From positions 62,001-126,000 of the forward strand of contig NZ_SUMC01000024.1 in the NCBI RefSeq assembly GCF_005047355.1: 64,000 bases of DNA. Direction: 5' to 3'. The position numbers and the translations under genes are program-made. The notes beneath the pieces were generated by a model. That model did not search any database. It had not been told where the DNA came from and saw nothing but the letters and a program-made list of their open reading frames with translations. The stretch is from Actinacidiphila oryziradicis (lineage in GTDB: Bacteria; Actinomycetota; Actinomycetes; Streptomycetales; Streptomycetaceae). Each line of letters begins with the position of its first letter. Positions within the stretch are counted from its first letter, which is position 1. Shown piece after piece: positions 8,607 to 17,114 of this stretch.

Positions 8607-9579
8607 CCGGCCGCCCCTCCAGGACCTGGGCGCGGCACTCGGACGGCGTGCCCCACGCGTTGCGCAGGGCGCGGGCCTTGAGTATCCAGAGCGACAGGTC
8701 GTACTCGGCGGTGTAGCCGATCGCTCCGTGCAGCTGCAGCGCGGTCCGTGCGGCGGCGTACGCGGCCTCGCCACAGGCGGCCTTCGCGGCGGCGATGTCG
8801 GGCCCGGACAGGGTCAGTGCGGCACCGTAGAGCAGCGGCCCGGCGAATTCCAGGGCGATGAGAGTGTCGGCCAGCCGGTGTTTGACGGCCTGGAAGGAAC
8901 CGACGGGGACACCGAACTGGGCGCGCTGCTTCGTGTACGCCACTGTGCGCTCCAGGAGCGCGAGGCCGGTGCCGAGGGCCTGGGCTGCGGTCGCGAGCGT
9001 GGCCCAACGGCCGGCGTGCGCCGCGGCGTGGCGCACAGCGGGGCCGGTGGCGAGGAGGGTGCCGCCGAGCGGCCGGGCGAGGCGGCGGGCGGGGTCGAAG
9101 GAGGGCTGGACGGGCCCGAGCCCCTCGGCGAGCAGGAGGCGGTCGCCGTCGGTGAACAGCACGGCGTGGGCGCAGTCGCCGTCCACGGCGTACGGGCCCG
9201 AAGCCGGCAAGGACAGGGACAGGCAGCACTCGCCGGAGGCGATGCCGGGCAGCCACCGTTTGGCGAGCGGCGGGTCGCCGAGCCGGTCGAGGAGCGCGGC
9301 GGCAGCCACCGTCTCGGCGAGCGGCCCCGGCACGGCGTGGCGGCCGAGTTCGGTGAACGCGGCGGCGGTTTCGACGGGGAGAGGCCCCAGACCCTCGTAC
9401 TCCTGCGGTACGGCGATGGCGAGGACCCCGGCCTCGGCCAGCCGGGCCCACAGCACGCGGCCGGGAACGGGATCGCCCGCTGACCAGGCCCGCACGGCGG
9501 CAGGCGTATCCGCCGAGGCGAGCATCCGGTCGAGGGTTCGGGCGAACTCCGACTGCTCCTCGTTCAGCACGAACTTCAT
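8587..9579 (-). CDS. ipdE2: Acyl-CoA dehydrogenase, IpdE2-like (beta-type) subunit
   Basis: This 330-residue protein has the acyl-CoA dehydrogenase fold but is shorter than fatty-acid enzymes, like the beta subunits of the heterotetrameric steroid dehydrogenases. The C-terminal motif LQLHGAIGYTAEYDLSLW is typical of that subfamily and of mycobacterial FadE33 (IpdE2). IpdE1-IpdE2 oxidises 5-hydroxy-HIP-CoA to its enoyl thioester in steroid C/D-ring breakdown, so the partner here is presumably the acyl-CoA dehydrogenase just upstream. The ATG at 9579 is chosen because GGAGAGGGG precedes it; a GTG 11 codons upstream lacks such a site. The gene is last in a three-gene unit read from the KstR2 operator at 11.69 kb. 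A FadE32-like assignment is the main alternative. Confidence 0.8.
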   Translation of the reverse strand: MKFVLNEEQSEFARTLDRMLASADTPAAVRAWSAGDPVPGRVLWARLAEAGVLAIAVPQEYEGLGPLPVETAAAFTELGRHAVPGPLAETVAAAALLDRLGDPPLAKRWLPGIASGECCLSLSLPASGPYAVDGDCAHAVLFTDGDRLLLAEGLGPVQPSFDPARRLARPLGGTLLATGPAVRHAAAHAGRWATLATAAQALGTGLALLERTVAYTKQRAQFGVPVGSFQAVKHRLADTLIALEFAGPLLYGAALTLSGPDIAAAKAACGEAAYAAARTALQLHGAIGYTAEYDLSLWILKARALRNAWGTPSECRAQVLEGRPVTPGSV

Positions 9580-9637
9580 GAAGCTGTCCCCTCTCCGGGA
9601 GCCGGGGCGCACGGTCCGCCCTGAGGGAGGTTCCGCG

Positions 9638-10792
9638 TCACCGGCGCCCCTTGGGGAGGCCGAGCAGCCGCTCGGCGATGATGTCCCGCTGGATCTCGTT
9701 CGTACCGGCGTACACCGGCCCGGCGAGGGAGAAGAGATACCCCTGCGCCCACTCCCCGTCGGACAGTTCGCCCAGCGGACCGAGCAGGTCCAGCGCGGTC
9801 TCGTGGAGGGCGATGTCCAGCTCGGACCAGAAGACCTTGTTGAGGCTGGCCTCGGCCCCGGCCGGCCCGCCCCGGTCGGTCCGGGAGGCCTGGGCGTAGG
9901 CCGACAGCTGATAGGCGCGGGCGCCGGTCACCGCGTCGGCCACCCGGTCGCGCAGTGCCGTGTCGGCCGGGTCGGCGTGCTCGCGCCACAGCGAGGTGAG
10001 CCGGTTGGCGGCGGCGGTGAAGCGGCCGGGGCTCCGCAGGGCCAGACCACGTTCGTTGCCGGCGGTGCTCATGGCGACGCGCCAGCCGTTCCCGGGCTCG
10101 CCGATGACGTCCTCGTCGGGTACGAAGACATCGTCGAGGAAGATCTCGGCGAAGGCGGGCTTGCCGTCGAGCCGCCCGATGGGCCGTACCGTCAGCGCCT
10201 CGGCGCTCAGCGGGAACATCAGATACGTCAGTCCGTGGTGCGGCTTCGACGTGCCGGGGCGGCCGGGATCGCTGCGGAAGAGCCCGAAGGCGCGGTCGGC
10301 GAAGGCTGCCCGCGACGACCAGGTCTTCTGGCCGTTGAGCAGCCAGCCGCCCTCGGCGCGGCTCGCGGTGGAGCGGAGCGAGGCGAGGTCGGAGCCCGCT
10401 TCCGGCTCCGACCAGGCCTGCGCCCAGATCACCTCGCCGCGCGCCATCGGCGGCAGGACCCGGGCGAGCTGTTCGGGTGTGCCGTGCTCGAAGAGGGTGG
10501 GGGCGAGCAGGTTGATGCCGTTCTGGCTGACGCGGCCGGGCGCTCCGGCGGCGTAGTACTCCTCCTCGAAGACGAGCCACCGCAAGGTGGTCGCGCCCCG
10601 GCCGCCGTACTCCTCGGGCCAGGAGACCACCGACCAGCGGTCCGCTGCCAGCTCCCGTTCCCAGGCGCGGTGGGCCGCGAAGCCCTCCGCCGTCTCCAGC
10701 GACGGCAGACCGGCCGCGGGCACATGAGTGGTGAGCCAGGCCCGGGCCTGTTCCCGGAAGGCGTCGTCCTCGGGGGAGAAGCGCAGATCCAT
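9638..10792 (-). CDS. ipdE1: Acyl-CoA dehydrogenase, IpdE1-like (alpha-type) subunit
   Basis: This 384-residue protein is a full acyl-CoA dehydrogenase subunit that uses FAD. Visible features are the flavin/substrate segment WAQAWSEPEAGSDLASLRS (about residues 118-136), the GWLLNGQKTWSSRA strand and the C-terminal AGTNEIQRDIIAERLLGLP. It closely resembles the mycobacterial FadE30/FadE31 group. FadE30 is IpdE1, the alpha partner of the HIP-CoA dehydrogenase. Its start codon overlaps the crotonase stop (TGATG), so the two are translationally coupled, and the IpdE2-like subunit follows 58 bp later. The reaction inferred is introduction of a double bond in the propionyl-CoA side chain of 5-hydroxy-HIP-CoA. 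FadE31 is an equally possible closest relative. Confidence 0.83.
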   Translation of the reverse strand: MDLRFSPEDDAFREQARAWLTTHVPAAGLPSLETAEGFAAHRAWERELAADRWSVVSWPEEYGGRGATTLRWLVFEEEYYAAGAPGRVSQNGINLLAPTLFEHGTPEQLARVLPPMARGEVIWAQAWSEPEAGSDLASLRSTASRAEGGWLLNGQKTWSSRAAFADRAFGLFRSDPGRPGTSKPHHGLTYLMFPLSAEALTVRPIGRLDGKPAFAEIFLDDVFVPDEDVIGEPGNGWRVAMSTAGNERGLALRSPGRFTAAANRLTSLWREHADPADTALRDRVADAVTGARAYQLSAYAQASRTDRGGPAGAEASLNKVFWSELDIALHETALDLLGPLGELSDGEWAQGYLFSLAGPVYAGTNEIQRDIIAERLLGLPKGRR

Positions 10793-11664
10793 CAGCGGCC
10801 CGCCTCTCTCATGGCGGCGATGTCCATGCCGCCGAGCGAGTCGGCGGCGGTCTCGGCGTTGTGCGCGTGGGCCAGATGGTGGAGCCCGAATACGGAATCG
10901 AGCCCGGCGTGCAGCCCCATGAGGTCCTCGGCCTGGTTGACGGCCCGCTTGGTCAGGGCCAGTCCCATACGGGGCATCTCGGCGATCCGCAGTGCCAGCG
11001 CCATGGTCTCCTGGGCGAGGGTGGCGCGCGGCACGATCCGGTTGGCCATGCCGATCTCGTAAGCGCGCTGCGCTGTCATCCGGTCCCCGGTGTAGAGGAA
11101 CTCCTTGGCGACCCGCGGCGGCATCACCCAGGGGTGGGCGAAGTACTCCACGCCGGGGATGCCCATGCGCACCACGGGGTCGGCGAAGAAGGCGTCATCG
11201 GAGGCGACGATGAGGTCGCAGACCCAGGCGAGCATCAGTCCGCCGGCCACGCAGGCGCCCTGCACACTGGCGATCACCGGCTTGGGCAGTTCACGCCAGC
11301 GCCGGCACATCCCCAGGTAGACCTCGGACTCGCGGGCGAAGCGGCTCTCCGCGCCGCTTCTGTCGCTGTGGTCCCACCACAGCCCGGCCCTTCGCTCGAA
11401 CGGCAGATGCGCGTCGCGTTCCGGGGTGCCGATGTCGTGCCCGGCCGAGAAGTGCGGGCCCGCTCCGGCCAGCACGATCACCTTGATGTCGTTGTCCTCG
11501 GCCGCTCGGTAGAAGGCCCGGTCCAGGGCATAGGTCATGGCGGAGTTCTGGGCGTTGCGGTATTCGGGCCGGTTCATGGTGATGACGGCGACGGGGCCCT
11601 GCGGCTCGTAGCGAACCGGTTCCTCCGGCCTGCCCGGCCCGTCTGGCTGATCCGGCTCGTCCAT
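10792..11664 (-). CDS. Crotonase-fold enoyl-CoA hydratase (candidate HIPE-CoA hydratase)
   Basis: This 290-residue crotonase-family protein carries the oxyanion-hole segments HFSAGHDIGTP (about residues 69-79) and GACVAGGLMLAW (about 134-145). The usual catalytic glutamates are not both obvious, as in many specialised crotonases. It is first in the operon with the IpdE1- and IpdE2-like dehydrogenases, directly beside a KstR2-type operator. After an acyl-CoA dehydrogenase the next step in side-chain beta-oxidation is hydration, so it may hydrate 5-hydroxy-HIPE-CoA. That is inference from position. It is clearly different from the EchA20-like protein of the same island. The ATG at 11664 follows GGGAG. 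The C-terminus extends about 30 residues beyond the core helix, typical for the family. Confidence 0.82.
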   Translation of the reverse strand: MDEPDQPDGPGRPEEPVRYEPQGPVAVITMNRPEYRNAQNSAMTYALDRAFYRAAEDNDIKVIVLAGAGPHFSAGHDIGTPERDAHLPFERRAGLWWDHSDRSGAESRFARESEVYLGMCRRWRELPKPVIASVQGACVAGGLMLAWVCDLIVASDDAFFADPVVRMGIPGVEYFAHPWVMPPRVAKEFLYTGDRMTAQRAYEIGMANRIVPRATLAQETMALALRIAEMPRMGLALTKRAVNQAEDLMGLHAGLDSVFGLHHLAHAHNAETAADSLGGMDIAAMREAGR

Positions 11665-11678
11665 GCGCGACTCCCTTC

Positions 11679-11698
11679 CCTAACAAGTGTTTGGTAGG
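11679..11698. promoter_or_regulatory. Putative KstR2 operator 1 (crotonase / ipdF divergent promoter)
   Basis: The sequence CCTAACAAGTGTTTGGTAGG lies between the divergent crotonase and ipdF genes. It contains AACAAGTGTTTGGT, which fits the mycobacterial KstR2 motif as I recall it (AnCAAGnnCTTGnT) with one mismatch. It is nearly the same as the site at 17.9 kb. Since a kstR2-like gene is two genes away, this is the likely shared operator for both directions. Confidence 0.75.
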
Positions 11699-11742
11699 TT
11701 AACGTGCGGGTCGTCAGCCGTCGAGATCCCGGGGAGCAGCCT

Positions 11743-12531
11743 GTGGACAGGCCGGACAAGCCGGAGTACGTCCCCGGACACGGACTGCTGGCCGGACGCA
11801 CCGCCGTCGTCACCGCCGCCGCCGGTGCCGGCATCGGCGGTGCGACCGCGCGGCGGCTCCTGGAGGAGGGTGCCCGGGTCGTCATCGGCGACGCCCATAC
11901 CCGCAGGCTCAAGGAGGCCGAAACCCGGCTCGCCGCCGAATTCGGCCCGGACCGGGTCGCCGGACGCCCCTGCGACGTCACCGAGGAAACCGACGTCGGC
12001 GCGCTCCTCGACCTTGCCCAGGAACGGCACGGGCGTCTCGACATCCTGGTCAACAACGCCGGCCTCGGCGGCACCGCCGAACTCACCGACATGACCGACG
12101 AGCAGTGGGACACGGTCCTCGACGTGACCCTGGGCGGCACCTTCCGCTGCACCCGGGCCGCGCTGCGCCGGATGAAAGCGGCCCATGGCGGAGTCATCGT
12201 CAACAACGCGTCGGTCCTCGGCTGGCGTGCCCAGGCCGGGCAGGCGCACTACGCCGCCGCCAAGGCCGGGGTCATGGCGCTCACCCGCTGCGCCGCCGTC
12301 GAGGCCGCCGCGTACGGGGTGCGGGTGAACGCCGTCGCGCCGAGTCTGGCCATGCACCCGCACCTGGTGAAGGTCACCACGCCCGAGGTGCTGGCCGAGC
12401 TCACCGCCCGCGAGGCCTTCGGCCGGTACGCGGAGCCGTGGGAGGTGGCCAATGTCATTGTCTTCCTGGCGAGCGGCTACTCCTCGTACATGACCGGGGA
12501 GATCGTCCCGGTCAGCTGCCGGCACCCGTGA
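11743..12531 (+). CDS. ipdF: Short-chain dehydrogenase IpdF
   Basis: This 262-residue NAD(P)-dependent short-chain dehydrogenase has TAAAGAGIGGATARRL as its glycine-rich cofactor loop (about residues 22-37), NNAG near residue 103 and the catalytic YAAAKAG motif near residue 170. The opening YVPGHGLLAGR and the ending TGEIVPVSCRHP match the mycobacterial IpdF protein (Rv3559c). That enzyme oxidises the 5-hydroxy group of HIP-derived acyl-CoAs during steroid C/D-ring degradation. I chose GTG at 11743 because GGGGAG lies 6 bases upstream and the length then equals the family (262); a GTG at 11704 has no such site. It is the first gene of the ipdF-kstR2-fadA6 operon, 45 bp after the operator. Confidence 0.88.
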   Translation: MDRPDKPEYVPGHGLLAGRTAVVTAAAGAGIGGATARRLLEEGARVVIGDAHTRRLKEAETRLAAEFGPDRVAGRPCDVTEETDVGALLDLAQERHGRLDILVNNAGLGGTAELTDMTDEQWDTVLDVTLGGTFRCTRAALRRMKAAHGGVIVNNASVLGWRAQAGQAHYAAAKAGVMALTRCAAVEAAAYGVRVNAVAPSLAMHPHLVKVTTPEVLAELTAREAFGRYAEPWEVANVIVFLASGYSSYMTGEIVPVSCRHP

Positions 12532-12546
12532 GGCGAGAATGGCAAT

Positions 12547-13161
12547 GTGCCGAAAAGCAGCAAGAGACCCACGATGAGCGCGTCCCCCGAGCGCCGCAGC
12601 GAACTGCTCGCCACAGCGGCGGAGGTGTTCGCCGCCCAGGGGTACAACGCGACCACCGTGCGGCAGATCGCCGACGCGGCCGGGATGCTCGCGGGCAGCC
12701 TCTATTACCACTTCGACTCCAAGGAGTCGATGGTCGACGAGATCCTCTCGGCGTTCCTCGGCGAGCTGTGGGCCGGGTACGACGCTGTCCTCGCCGCCGG
12801 GCTCGGCCCCAGGGAGACGATCGAGGCGCTCGTCACCGAGTCCTTCCGGGAGATCGACCGGCACCGCCCGGCGGTCGCCATCTACCAGAAGGAGGCCATG
12901 CACCTCTCCGTCCAGCCACGGTTCGGCTATCTGGCCGACTCGCAGAAGAAATTCGAACGGGCCTGGCTCGGCACCCTGGAGCGCGGCGCCGACGCCGGGG
13001 TGTTCCGCGCAGACCTGGACCTCCGGCTCACCTACCGGTTCATACGTGACACTGTCTGGGTCGCCGCCTCGTGGTACCGGCCCGGCGGCCTGCATACTCC
13101 GGAGGAGATCGCCCGCCAGTACCTGTCGATGGTGCTGGACGGCATCGCCGTACAGAGCTGA
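12547..13161 (+). CDS. kstR2: TetR-family repressor KstR2
   Basis: This 204-residue repressor has the TetR DNA-binding helices at the N-terminus (ATTVRQIADAAGMLAGSLYY, about residues 36-55). Its ligand domain matches the KstR2 type closely: IYQKEAMHLSVQPRFGYL near residue 115, then RFIRDTVWVAASWYRPGG near 165, then QYLSMVLDGI. Mycobacterial KstR2 senses HIP-CoA and represses the lower steroid pathway. The gene lies 15 bp after ipdF and 49 bp before fadA6. The two operators flanking the island (11.69 and 17.9 kb) are its likely targets. The GTG at 12547 is used; an ATG nine codons later (MSASPERR) is an alternative of 195 residues. Confidence 0.9.
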   Translation: MPKSSKRPTMSASPERRSELLATAAEVFAAQGYNATTVRQIADAAGMLAGSLYYHFDSKESMVDEILSAFLGELWAGYDAVLAAGLGPRETIEALVTESFREIDRHRPAVAIYQKEAMHLSVQPRFGYLADSQKKFERAWLGTLERGADAGVFRADLDLRLTYRFIRDTVWVAASWYRPGGLHTPEEIARQYLSMVLDGIAVQS

Positions 13162-13210
13162 CACAACACGACACAACATACCGAGATCCGATATCCGCGA
13201 AGGAGCAGTC

Positions 13211-14368
13211 ATGGCCGAGGCCTATATCGTCGAAGCGGTACGCACTCCGGTCGGACGGCGCGGCGGCGGACTCTCCGCCGTCCACCCCGCCGACCTCGGC
13301 GCGCACATCCTGAAGGCGCTCGTCGACCGCTCCGGCGCGGACCCGGCGGCGGTCGAGGACGTCATCTTCGGATGCCTGGACACCGTCGGCCCCCAGTCCG
13401 GCGACATCGCCCGCACCTCCTGGCTGGCCGCCGGGCTCCCCGAGGAGGTGCCGGGCGTGACCATCGACCGCCAGTGCGGCTCCTCCCAGCAGGCCGTCCA
13501 CTTCGCCGCCCAGGCGGTGCTGTCCGGCACCTCCGACCTGGTGGTCGCGGGCGGGGTGCAGAACATGTCCCAGATCCCCATCGGCTACGCCAGCCACAAG
13601 GCCGTCGAACCGCTCGGCATGACCGGCGGCCCCTTCGCCGGCTCCGAGGGCTGGCGGGCCCGCTACGGCGACCAGCCGGTCAGTCAGTTCTACGGCGCCG
13701 AGATGATCGCCCAGAAGTGGGACATCTCGCGCCGGGACATGGAGGAGTTCGCGCTGCGCTCCCACCAGCGGGCACTGCGGGCCATCGACGAGGGCCGCTT
13801 CGAGCGCGAGACCGTACCGTACGGCGCCGTGACGGCGGACGAGGGGCCGCGCCGCGACACCACCCTGGAGAAGATGGCAGGGCTCAAGATCCTTGTCGAG
13901 GGCGGCCGGCTCACCGCGGCCCTCTCCTCGCAGGTCTCCGACGGTGCCTCCGCCATGCTGATCGCCTCGGAGCGCGCCGTACGCGAGCACGGCCTCACCC
14001 CGCGGGCCCGGGTGCACCACCTCTCCGTACGGGGCGAGGACCCGATCCGCATGCTGTCCGCACCGATCCCGGCGACGGCGTACGCGCTGAAGAAGGCCGG
14101 TATGACCATCGAGGACATCGACCTTGTGGAGATCAATGAGGCCTTTGCCCCCGTCGTGCTCGCATGGCTGAAGGAGACCGGTGCCGACCCGGACAAGGTC
14201 AATCCCAACGGGGGCGCCATCGCCCTCGGCCACCCGCTCGGTGCCACGGGCGTGAAGCTGATGACCACCCTGCTGCACGAGCTGGAGCGCACCGGCGGCC
14301 GCTACGGCCTGCAAACCATGTGCGAGGGCGGCGGTCAGGCCAACGTCACCATCATCGAGCGGCTCTGA
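13211..14368 (+). CDS. fadA6: Acetyl-CoA acyltransferase FadA6 (thiolase)
   Basis: This 385-residue thiolase carries the acyl-accepting cysteine in DRQCGSSQQA (Cys89), the GHPLGATG histidine motif (about 338-345) and the second active-site cysteine in CEGGGQANVTI near the C-terminus. The motif EEVPGVTIDRQCGSSQQAV and the end QANVTIIERL are strikingly like mycobacterial FadA6 (Rv3556c). In the HIP pathway FadA6 is thought to cleave the linear product left after the last ring is opened, releasing acetyl-CoA. The ATG has AAGGAG upstream. It is last in the ipdF-kstR2-fadA6 operon and is followed by a strong hairpin. A mixed role in earlier beta-oxidation cannot be excluded. Confidence 0.9.
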   Translation: MAEAYIVEAVRTPVGRRGGGLSAVHPADLGAHILKALVDRSGADPAAVEDVIFGCLDTVGPQSGDIARTSWLAAGLPEEVPGVTIDRQCGSSQQAVHFAAQAVLSGTSDLVVAGGVQNMSQIPIGYASHKAVEPLGMTGGPFAGSEGWRARYGDQPVSQFYGAEMIAQKWDISRRDMEEFALRSHQRALRAIDEGRFERETVPYGAVTADEGPRRDTTLEKMAGLKILVEGGRLTAALSSQVSDGASAMLIASERAVREHGLTPRARVHHLSVRGEDPIRMLSAPIPATAYALKKAGMTIEDIDLVEINEAFAPVVLAWLKETGADPDKVNPNGGAIALGHPLGATGVKLMTTLLHELERTGGRYGLQTMCEGGGQANVTIIERL

Positions 14369-14387
14369 GTCCCTTTCCGCCGCCCGC

Positions 14388-14418
14388 GCGCCGCCCGACC
14401 CTGAGGGCCGGGCGGCGC
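14388..14418. terminator. Bidirectional hairpin terminator between fadA6 and ipdC
   Basis: A perfect 10-bp stem, GCGCCGCCCG and CGGGCGGCGC, flanks an 11-base loop. It sits 20 bp after the fadA6 stop and about 50 bp beyond the ipdC stop on the other strand. There is no long T tract, normal for streptomycete terminators. Position between convergent operons supports transcription termination. Confidence 0.7.
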
Positions 14419-14470
14419 TTCCTGTCGTGCACCAGGCCGCAAGGTAGGTCCCGCCCCCGGGCACGCGGCG

Positions 14471-15526
14471 TCACCGAAGCGCCCCGCCCGTCAACCGGGC
14501 AAGCGCCTCGTCGGCTTCCGACATGATGCGGCCGACCAGCTCCGCGCAGGACGGCAGGTCGCCGATGACCCCGGCGGCCTGGCCGGAGGCCATCACGCCC
14601 AGGTCGGTGCGGCCCTCCACCATTGAGGCCCTCAGCAGCATCGGGGTGTTGGCGGCGAGCAGCACCTGACTCCAGCCCAGCTCTTTGCCCCGTTTCATGG
14701 CCAGGCCGTCGCGGATCAGGCGCGTCCAGCTGGTGCCCGACAGCCGCCGGAAGGACGCGGCGTGCCGCAGGGCGCCTACGAGAGCGGCCGCCGGGCCCGA
14801 GCGCTCCAGCGAATCGGTCAGTTCGCTGCGGAGCATACGGTGCGGAAGGCCGTCGACCTTGGTGGTGACCATGATGTCGGCGGCGGAGGCGGCGAGGTAT
14901 CTGGCCTTGACGGCGTCCGGGACGGTGCTGTCCGAGGTGAGCAGGAACCGGGTGCCCATGGCGATACCAGCGGCACCGTAGGCGAGCGCGGCGACCAGAC
15001 CGCGGCCGTCGAAGAAGCCGCCCGCCGCGATCACCGGTATGTCCACGGAGTCCACCACCTGCGGGAGCAGCACCGTCGTGGCGACACGCCCGGTGTGGCC
15101 GCCGCCCTCACCACCTTGTACGAGGACGGCGTCGGCGCCCCACGCCGCGACCTTCTCGGCGTGCCGCAGGGCGCCGACCGAAGGGATCACGACGACGCCC
15201 GCGTCCTTGAGCCGTACGATCAGCTCACGGGACGGCGCGAGCGCGAAGGACGCGACTTTCACGCCCTCCTGGATGATGATTCCGACACGCTCGGGCGCGT
15301 CGCCCGCGTCCGCGCGCAGGTTGACCCCGAAGGGCGCGGCGGTACGGGCCTTCACCTCGCGGACGGCTGAGCGCAGCTGGTCCGGTGTCATGGTGGCGGA
15401 GCCGACGATGCCCAGCGCCCCCGCGTTCGCGGCAGCCGAGACCAGCCGGGGACCGGCCACCCAGCCCATGCCGGTCTGCACGATGGGGTGGGCGGCACCG
15501 GTCAGTGCGGTCAGCCGGGTGTCCAT
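14471..15526 (-). CDS. ipdC: Flavin-dependent HIC-CoA dehydrogenase IpdC (nitronate monooxygenase-like fold)
   Basis: This 351-residue TIM-barrel flavoprotein belongs to the 2-nitropropane dioxygenase/nitronate monooxygenase superfamily. It opens MDTRLTALTGAAHPIVQTGM and has the FMN-phosphate region VLVQGGEGGGHTGR (about residues 132-145) and the IPVIAAGGFFDGRG strand (about 162-175). In HIP catabolism IpdC (mycobacterial Rv3553) is the flavin enzyme that introduces a double bond to form HIEC-CoA. Its ATG overlaps the ipdB stop (TGATG), so it is translated as part of the echA20-ipdA-ipdB-ipdC operon. The neighbours make IpdC far more likely than a true nitronate monooxygenase. Confidence 0.88.
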   Translation of the reverse strand: MDTRLTALTGAAHPIVQTGMGWVAGPRLVSAAANAGALGIVGSATMTPDQLRSAVREVKARTAAPFGVNLRADAGDAPERVGIIIQEGVKVASFALAPSRELIVRLKDAGVVVIPSVGALRHAEKVAAWGADAVLVQGGEGGGHTGRVATTVLLPQVVDSVDIPVIAAGGFFDGRGLVAALAYGAAGIAMGTRFLLTSDSTVPDAVKARYLAASAADIMVTTKVDGLPHRMLRSELTDSLERSGPAAALVGALRHAASFRRLSGTSWTRLIRDGLAMKRGKELGWSQVLLAANTPMLLRASMVEGRTDLGVMASGQAAGVIGDLPSCAELVGRIMSEADEALARLTGGALR

Positions 15527-16251
15527 CACGGTCGCACCTCGCGGTCGCGCAGGCCCCCGGCGTCCAGCACCTCGCGGATCAGCCGGAGTTCCTCGGCGGT
15601 GGGCTCGCGGGTGTACGGGACCGGGTCGCGGACGACGAGCGGGAAGCCCGTGGCCTGCTGGACCTGCTCGACCGTCACCCCCTGGTGCACAGAGGCGATG
15701 CGCATGGACCGGTCGGGCGTGTGGAAGTCCAGTACGGCCAGGTCGGTGACGACCCGGCGCAGGTCGTGGAAGCGGGTCGCCGAAGGACCGGCCGCCGCGG
15801 CCCGGTCGTATCCGACCCCGCAGACCATGTCGACCGTGGTGACGAAGACCCGTGGCGAGTGCCTGGGGACCCAGTAGCTGGTCGGATTGTTGAGGGTGTT
15901 GACGGGGGCGCCGCGGACCCCGAGCAACTGGCGGGACGGCCTCGCCCAGTCGCCGATGCAGGAGATGTTCTGGTTGCCGTAGCGGTCCAGCTGACTGGCG
16001 CCCATCATGACGTGCCGCCGTCCGCCGGTGACCATCGCCAGGTGCCTGCGGTACGGCAGCCAGCCCTCGACGGCGTCGCCGACCAGCAGTGCCTCGCCGT
16101 CGGTGAGCAGCAGGTCGGGGGAGAAGGTGTGCCGCGCCAGCCGGGCCCCGATCGAGGGCACGGCCCCCATGGGGCTTGCCAGGATTTCCCCGTCCCCGCG
16201 CCAGGCCTCGGCGCAGGCGAGGACGCACGTCTCGGCCCGGGTGGCGTTCAT
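15526..16251 (-). CDS. ipdB: COCHEA-CoA hydrolase subunit IpdB (CoA-transferase fold, beta)
   Basis: This 241-residue protein has the class I CoA-transferase fold and matches the mycobacterial IpdB subunit. It opens MNATRAETCVLACAEAWRGD, and the GGRRHVMMGASQLDRYGNQN motif lies near residues 76-95. IpdAB is a cholesterol ring-cleaving hydrolase: it opens the last carbocycle by hydrolysing COCHEA-CoA instead of transferring CoA. The start overlaps the ipdA stop by 4 bases (ATGA), and the stop overlaps the ipdC start. Such tight coupling is expected for two subunits made in equal amounts. A general CoA-transferase role is the alternative, but the setting argues against it. Confidence 0.88.
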   Translation of the reverse strand: MNATRAETCVLACAEAWRGDGEILASPMGAVPSIGARLARHTFSPDLLLTDGEALLVGDAVEGWLPYRRHLAMVTGGRRHVMMGASQLDRYGNQNISCIGDWARPSRQLLGVRGAPVNTLNNPTSYWVPRHSPRVFVTTVDMVCGVGYDRAAAAGPSATRFHDLRRVVTDLAVLDFHTPDRSMRIASVHQGVTVEQVQQATGFPLVVRDPVPYTREPTAEELRLIREVLDAGGLRDREVRP

Positions 16252-17114
16252 GTCTGCTCCTTCCGGAACGCTTCCACGGCGGCCTGGTACGTGTCCTCGT
16301 CACCGCTCAGGAAACGGTCGCTGAAGGCCCGCCAGGTATCAGGGTCGCCCGCGGCGGCGGCATAGGCGCGCTGGAAGGTCTCGTCGCGGCCGTAATCCGG
16401 GGCACATGAGGTGAAGTGCGCGCCATTGGGGGCTTCTACGACGCCGCTGACGCAGTGGCGCCCGATCAACAGGGTCTGCGGACCGCCGGCCTCCAACAGC
16501 TCGGCGCTGTCCACGATCCGCTCGCACGACACATATGCGGCGTCCGCCGCCTCGCAGAACAGGTCGTCGAAGTACGGGTCAGGGCCGAGGTACTGGCTGT
16601 TGCCGCGACGGTCCGCACGGTTGAGATGCACCAGGGCGGCGTCCAGCCGCAGCGCCGGGACCGCGGCCAGCTCCTCCCCGTTCTCGTACGGCGAGGTCAC
16701 CGTCCGCAGCTGAGGGTTGACCCTCATCACGTCCGAGCCGAGCCCGGCCCTGACCGGCATGAACGGCAGCCGGTGCACAGCGGCGGTGAGACCCCACATG
16801 ACCATTGCCTCGTCCAGTTCCGTCATCTCGAACCCGCCGCGCTGCCGGGCGGAGCGGAAGTGCGGCTCCAGGGGGATCGAGTCGAGGGTGGCGAAGGCCG
16901 CGACCAGCCTGCGGATCTTCCCGGCGGCGGCCAGCAGCCCGACGTCCGGGCCGCCGTAGGAGACGACGGTCAGATCGGTGACGTCGGAGCGCAGGAGTGC
17001 CCGCACCAGGGCCATGGGTTTGCGGCGCGAGCCCCAGCCGCCGATGCCGATTGTCATGCCGTTGGCCAGCCGCGCGACCACATCCTGCGCGGACATCCTC
17101 TTGTCGCTGCTCAC
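16248..17114 (-). CDS. ipdA: COCHEA-CoA hydrolase subunit IpdA (CoA-transferase fold, alpha)
   Basis: This 288-residue subunit carries GMTIGIGGWGSRRKPMALVR near the N-terminus (residues 19-38), the CoA-transferase glycine-rich loop. From my reading, the acidic LDE motif (Glu102) and the VRAGLGSD arginine (Arg122) correspond to the essential Glu and Arg reported for mycobacterial IpdA. The enzyme hydrolyses the last steroid ring together with IpdB. The GTG start overlaps the echA20 stop as GTGA, giving a length close to the family's 292 residues. It sits in the four-gene operon read from the operator at 17.9 kb. The residue mapping is by eye and should be treated as approximate. Confidence 0.88.
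   Translation of the reverse strand: MSSDKRMSAQDVVARLANGMTIGIGGWGSRRKPMALVRALLRSDVTDLTVVSYGGPDVGLLAAAGKIRRLVAAFATLDSIPLEPHFRSARQRGGFEMTELDEAMVMWGLTAAVHRLPFMPVRAGLGSDVMRVNPQLRTVTSPYENGEELAAVPALRLDAALVHLNRADRRGNSQYLGPDPYFDDLFCEAADAAYVSCERIVDSAELLEAGGPQTLLIGRHCVSGVVEAPNGAHFTSCAPDYGRDETFQRAYAAAAGDPDTWRAFSDRFLSGDEDTYQAAVEAFRKEQT

Noticed and set aside
8858..11062. A 734-codon open frame on the plus strand over the acyl-CoA dehydrogenase genes
   Set aside because: It is a high-GC shadow of the minus-strand genes, with biased Ala/Arg/Gly composition, no ribosome site and no family motifs.
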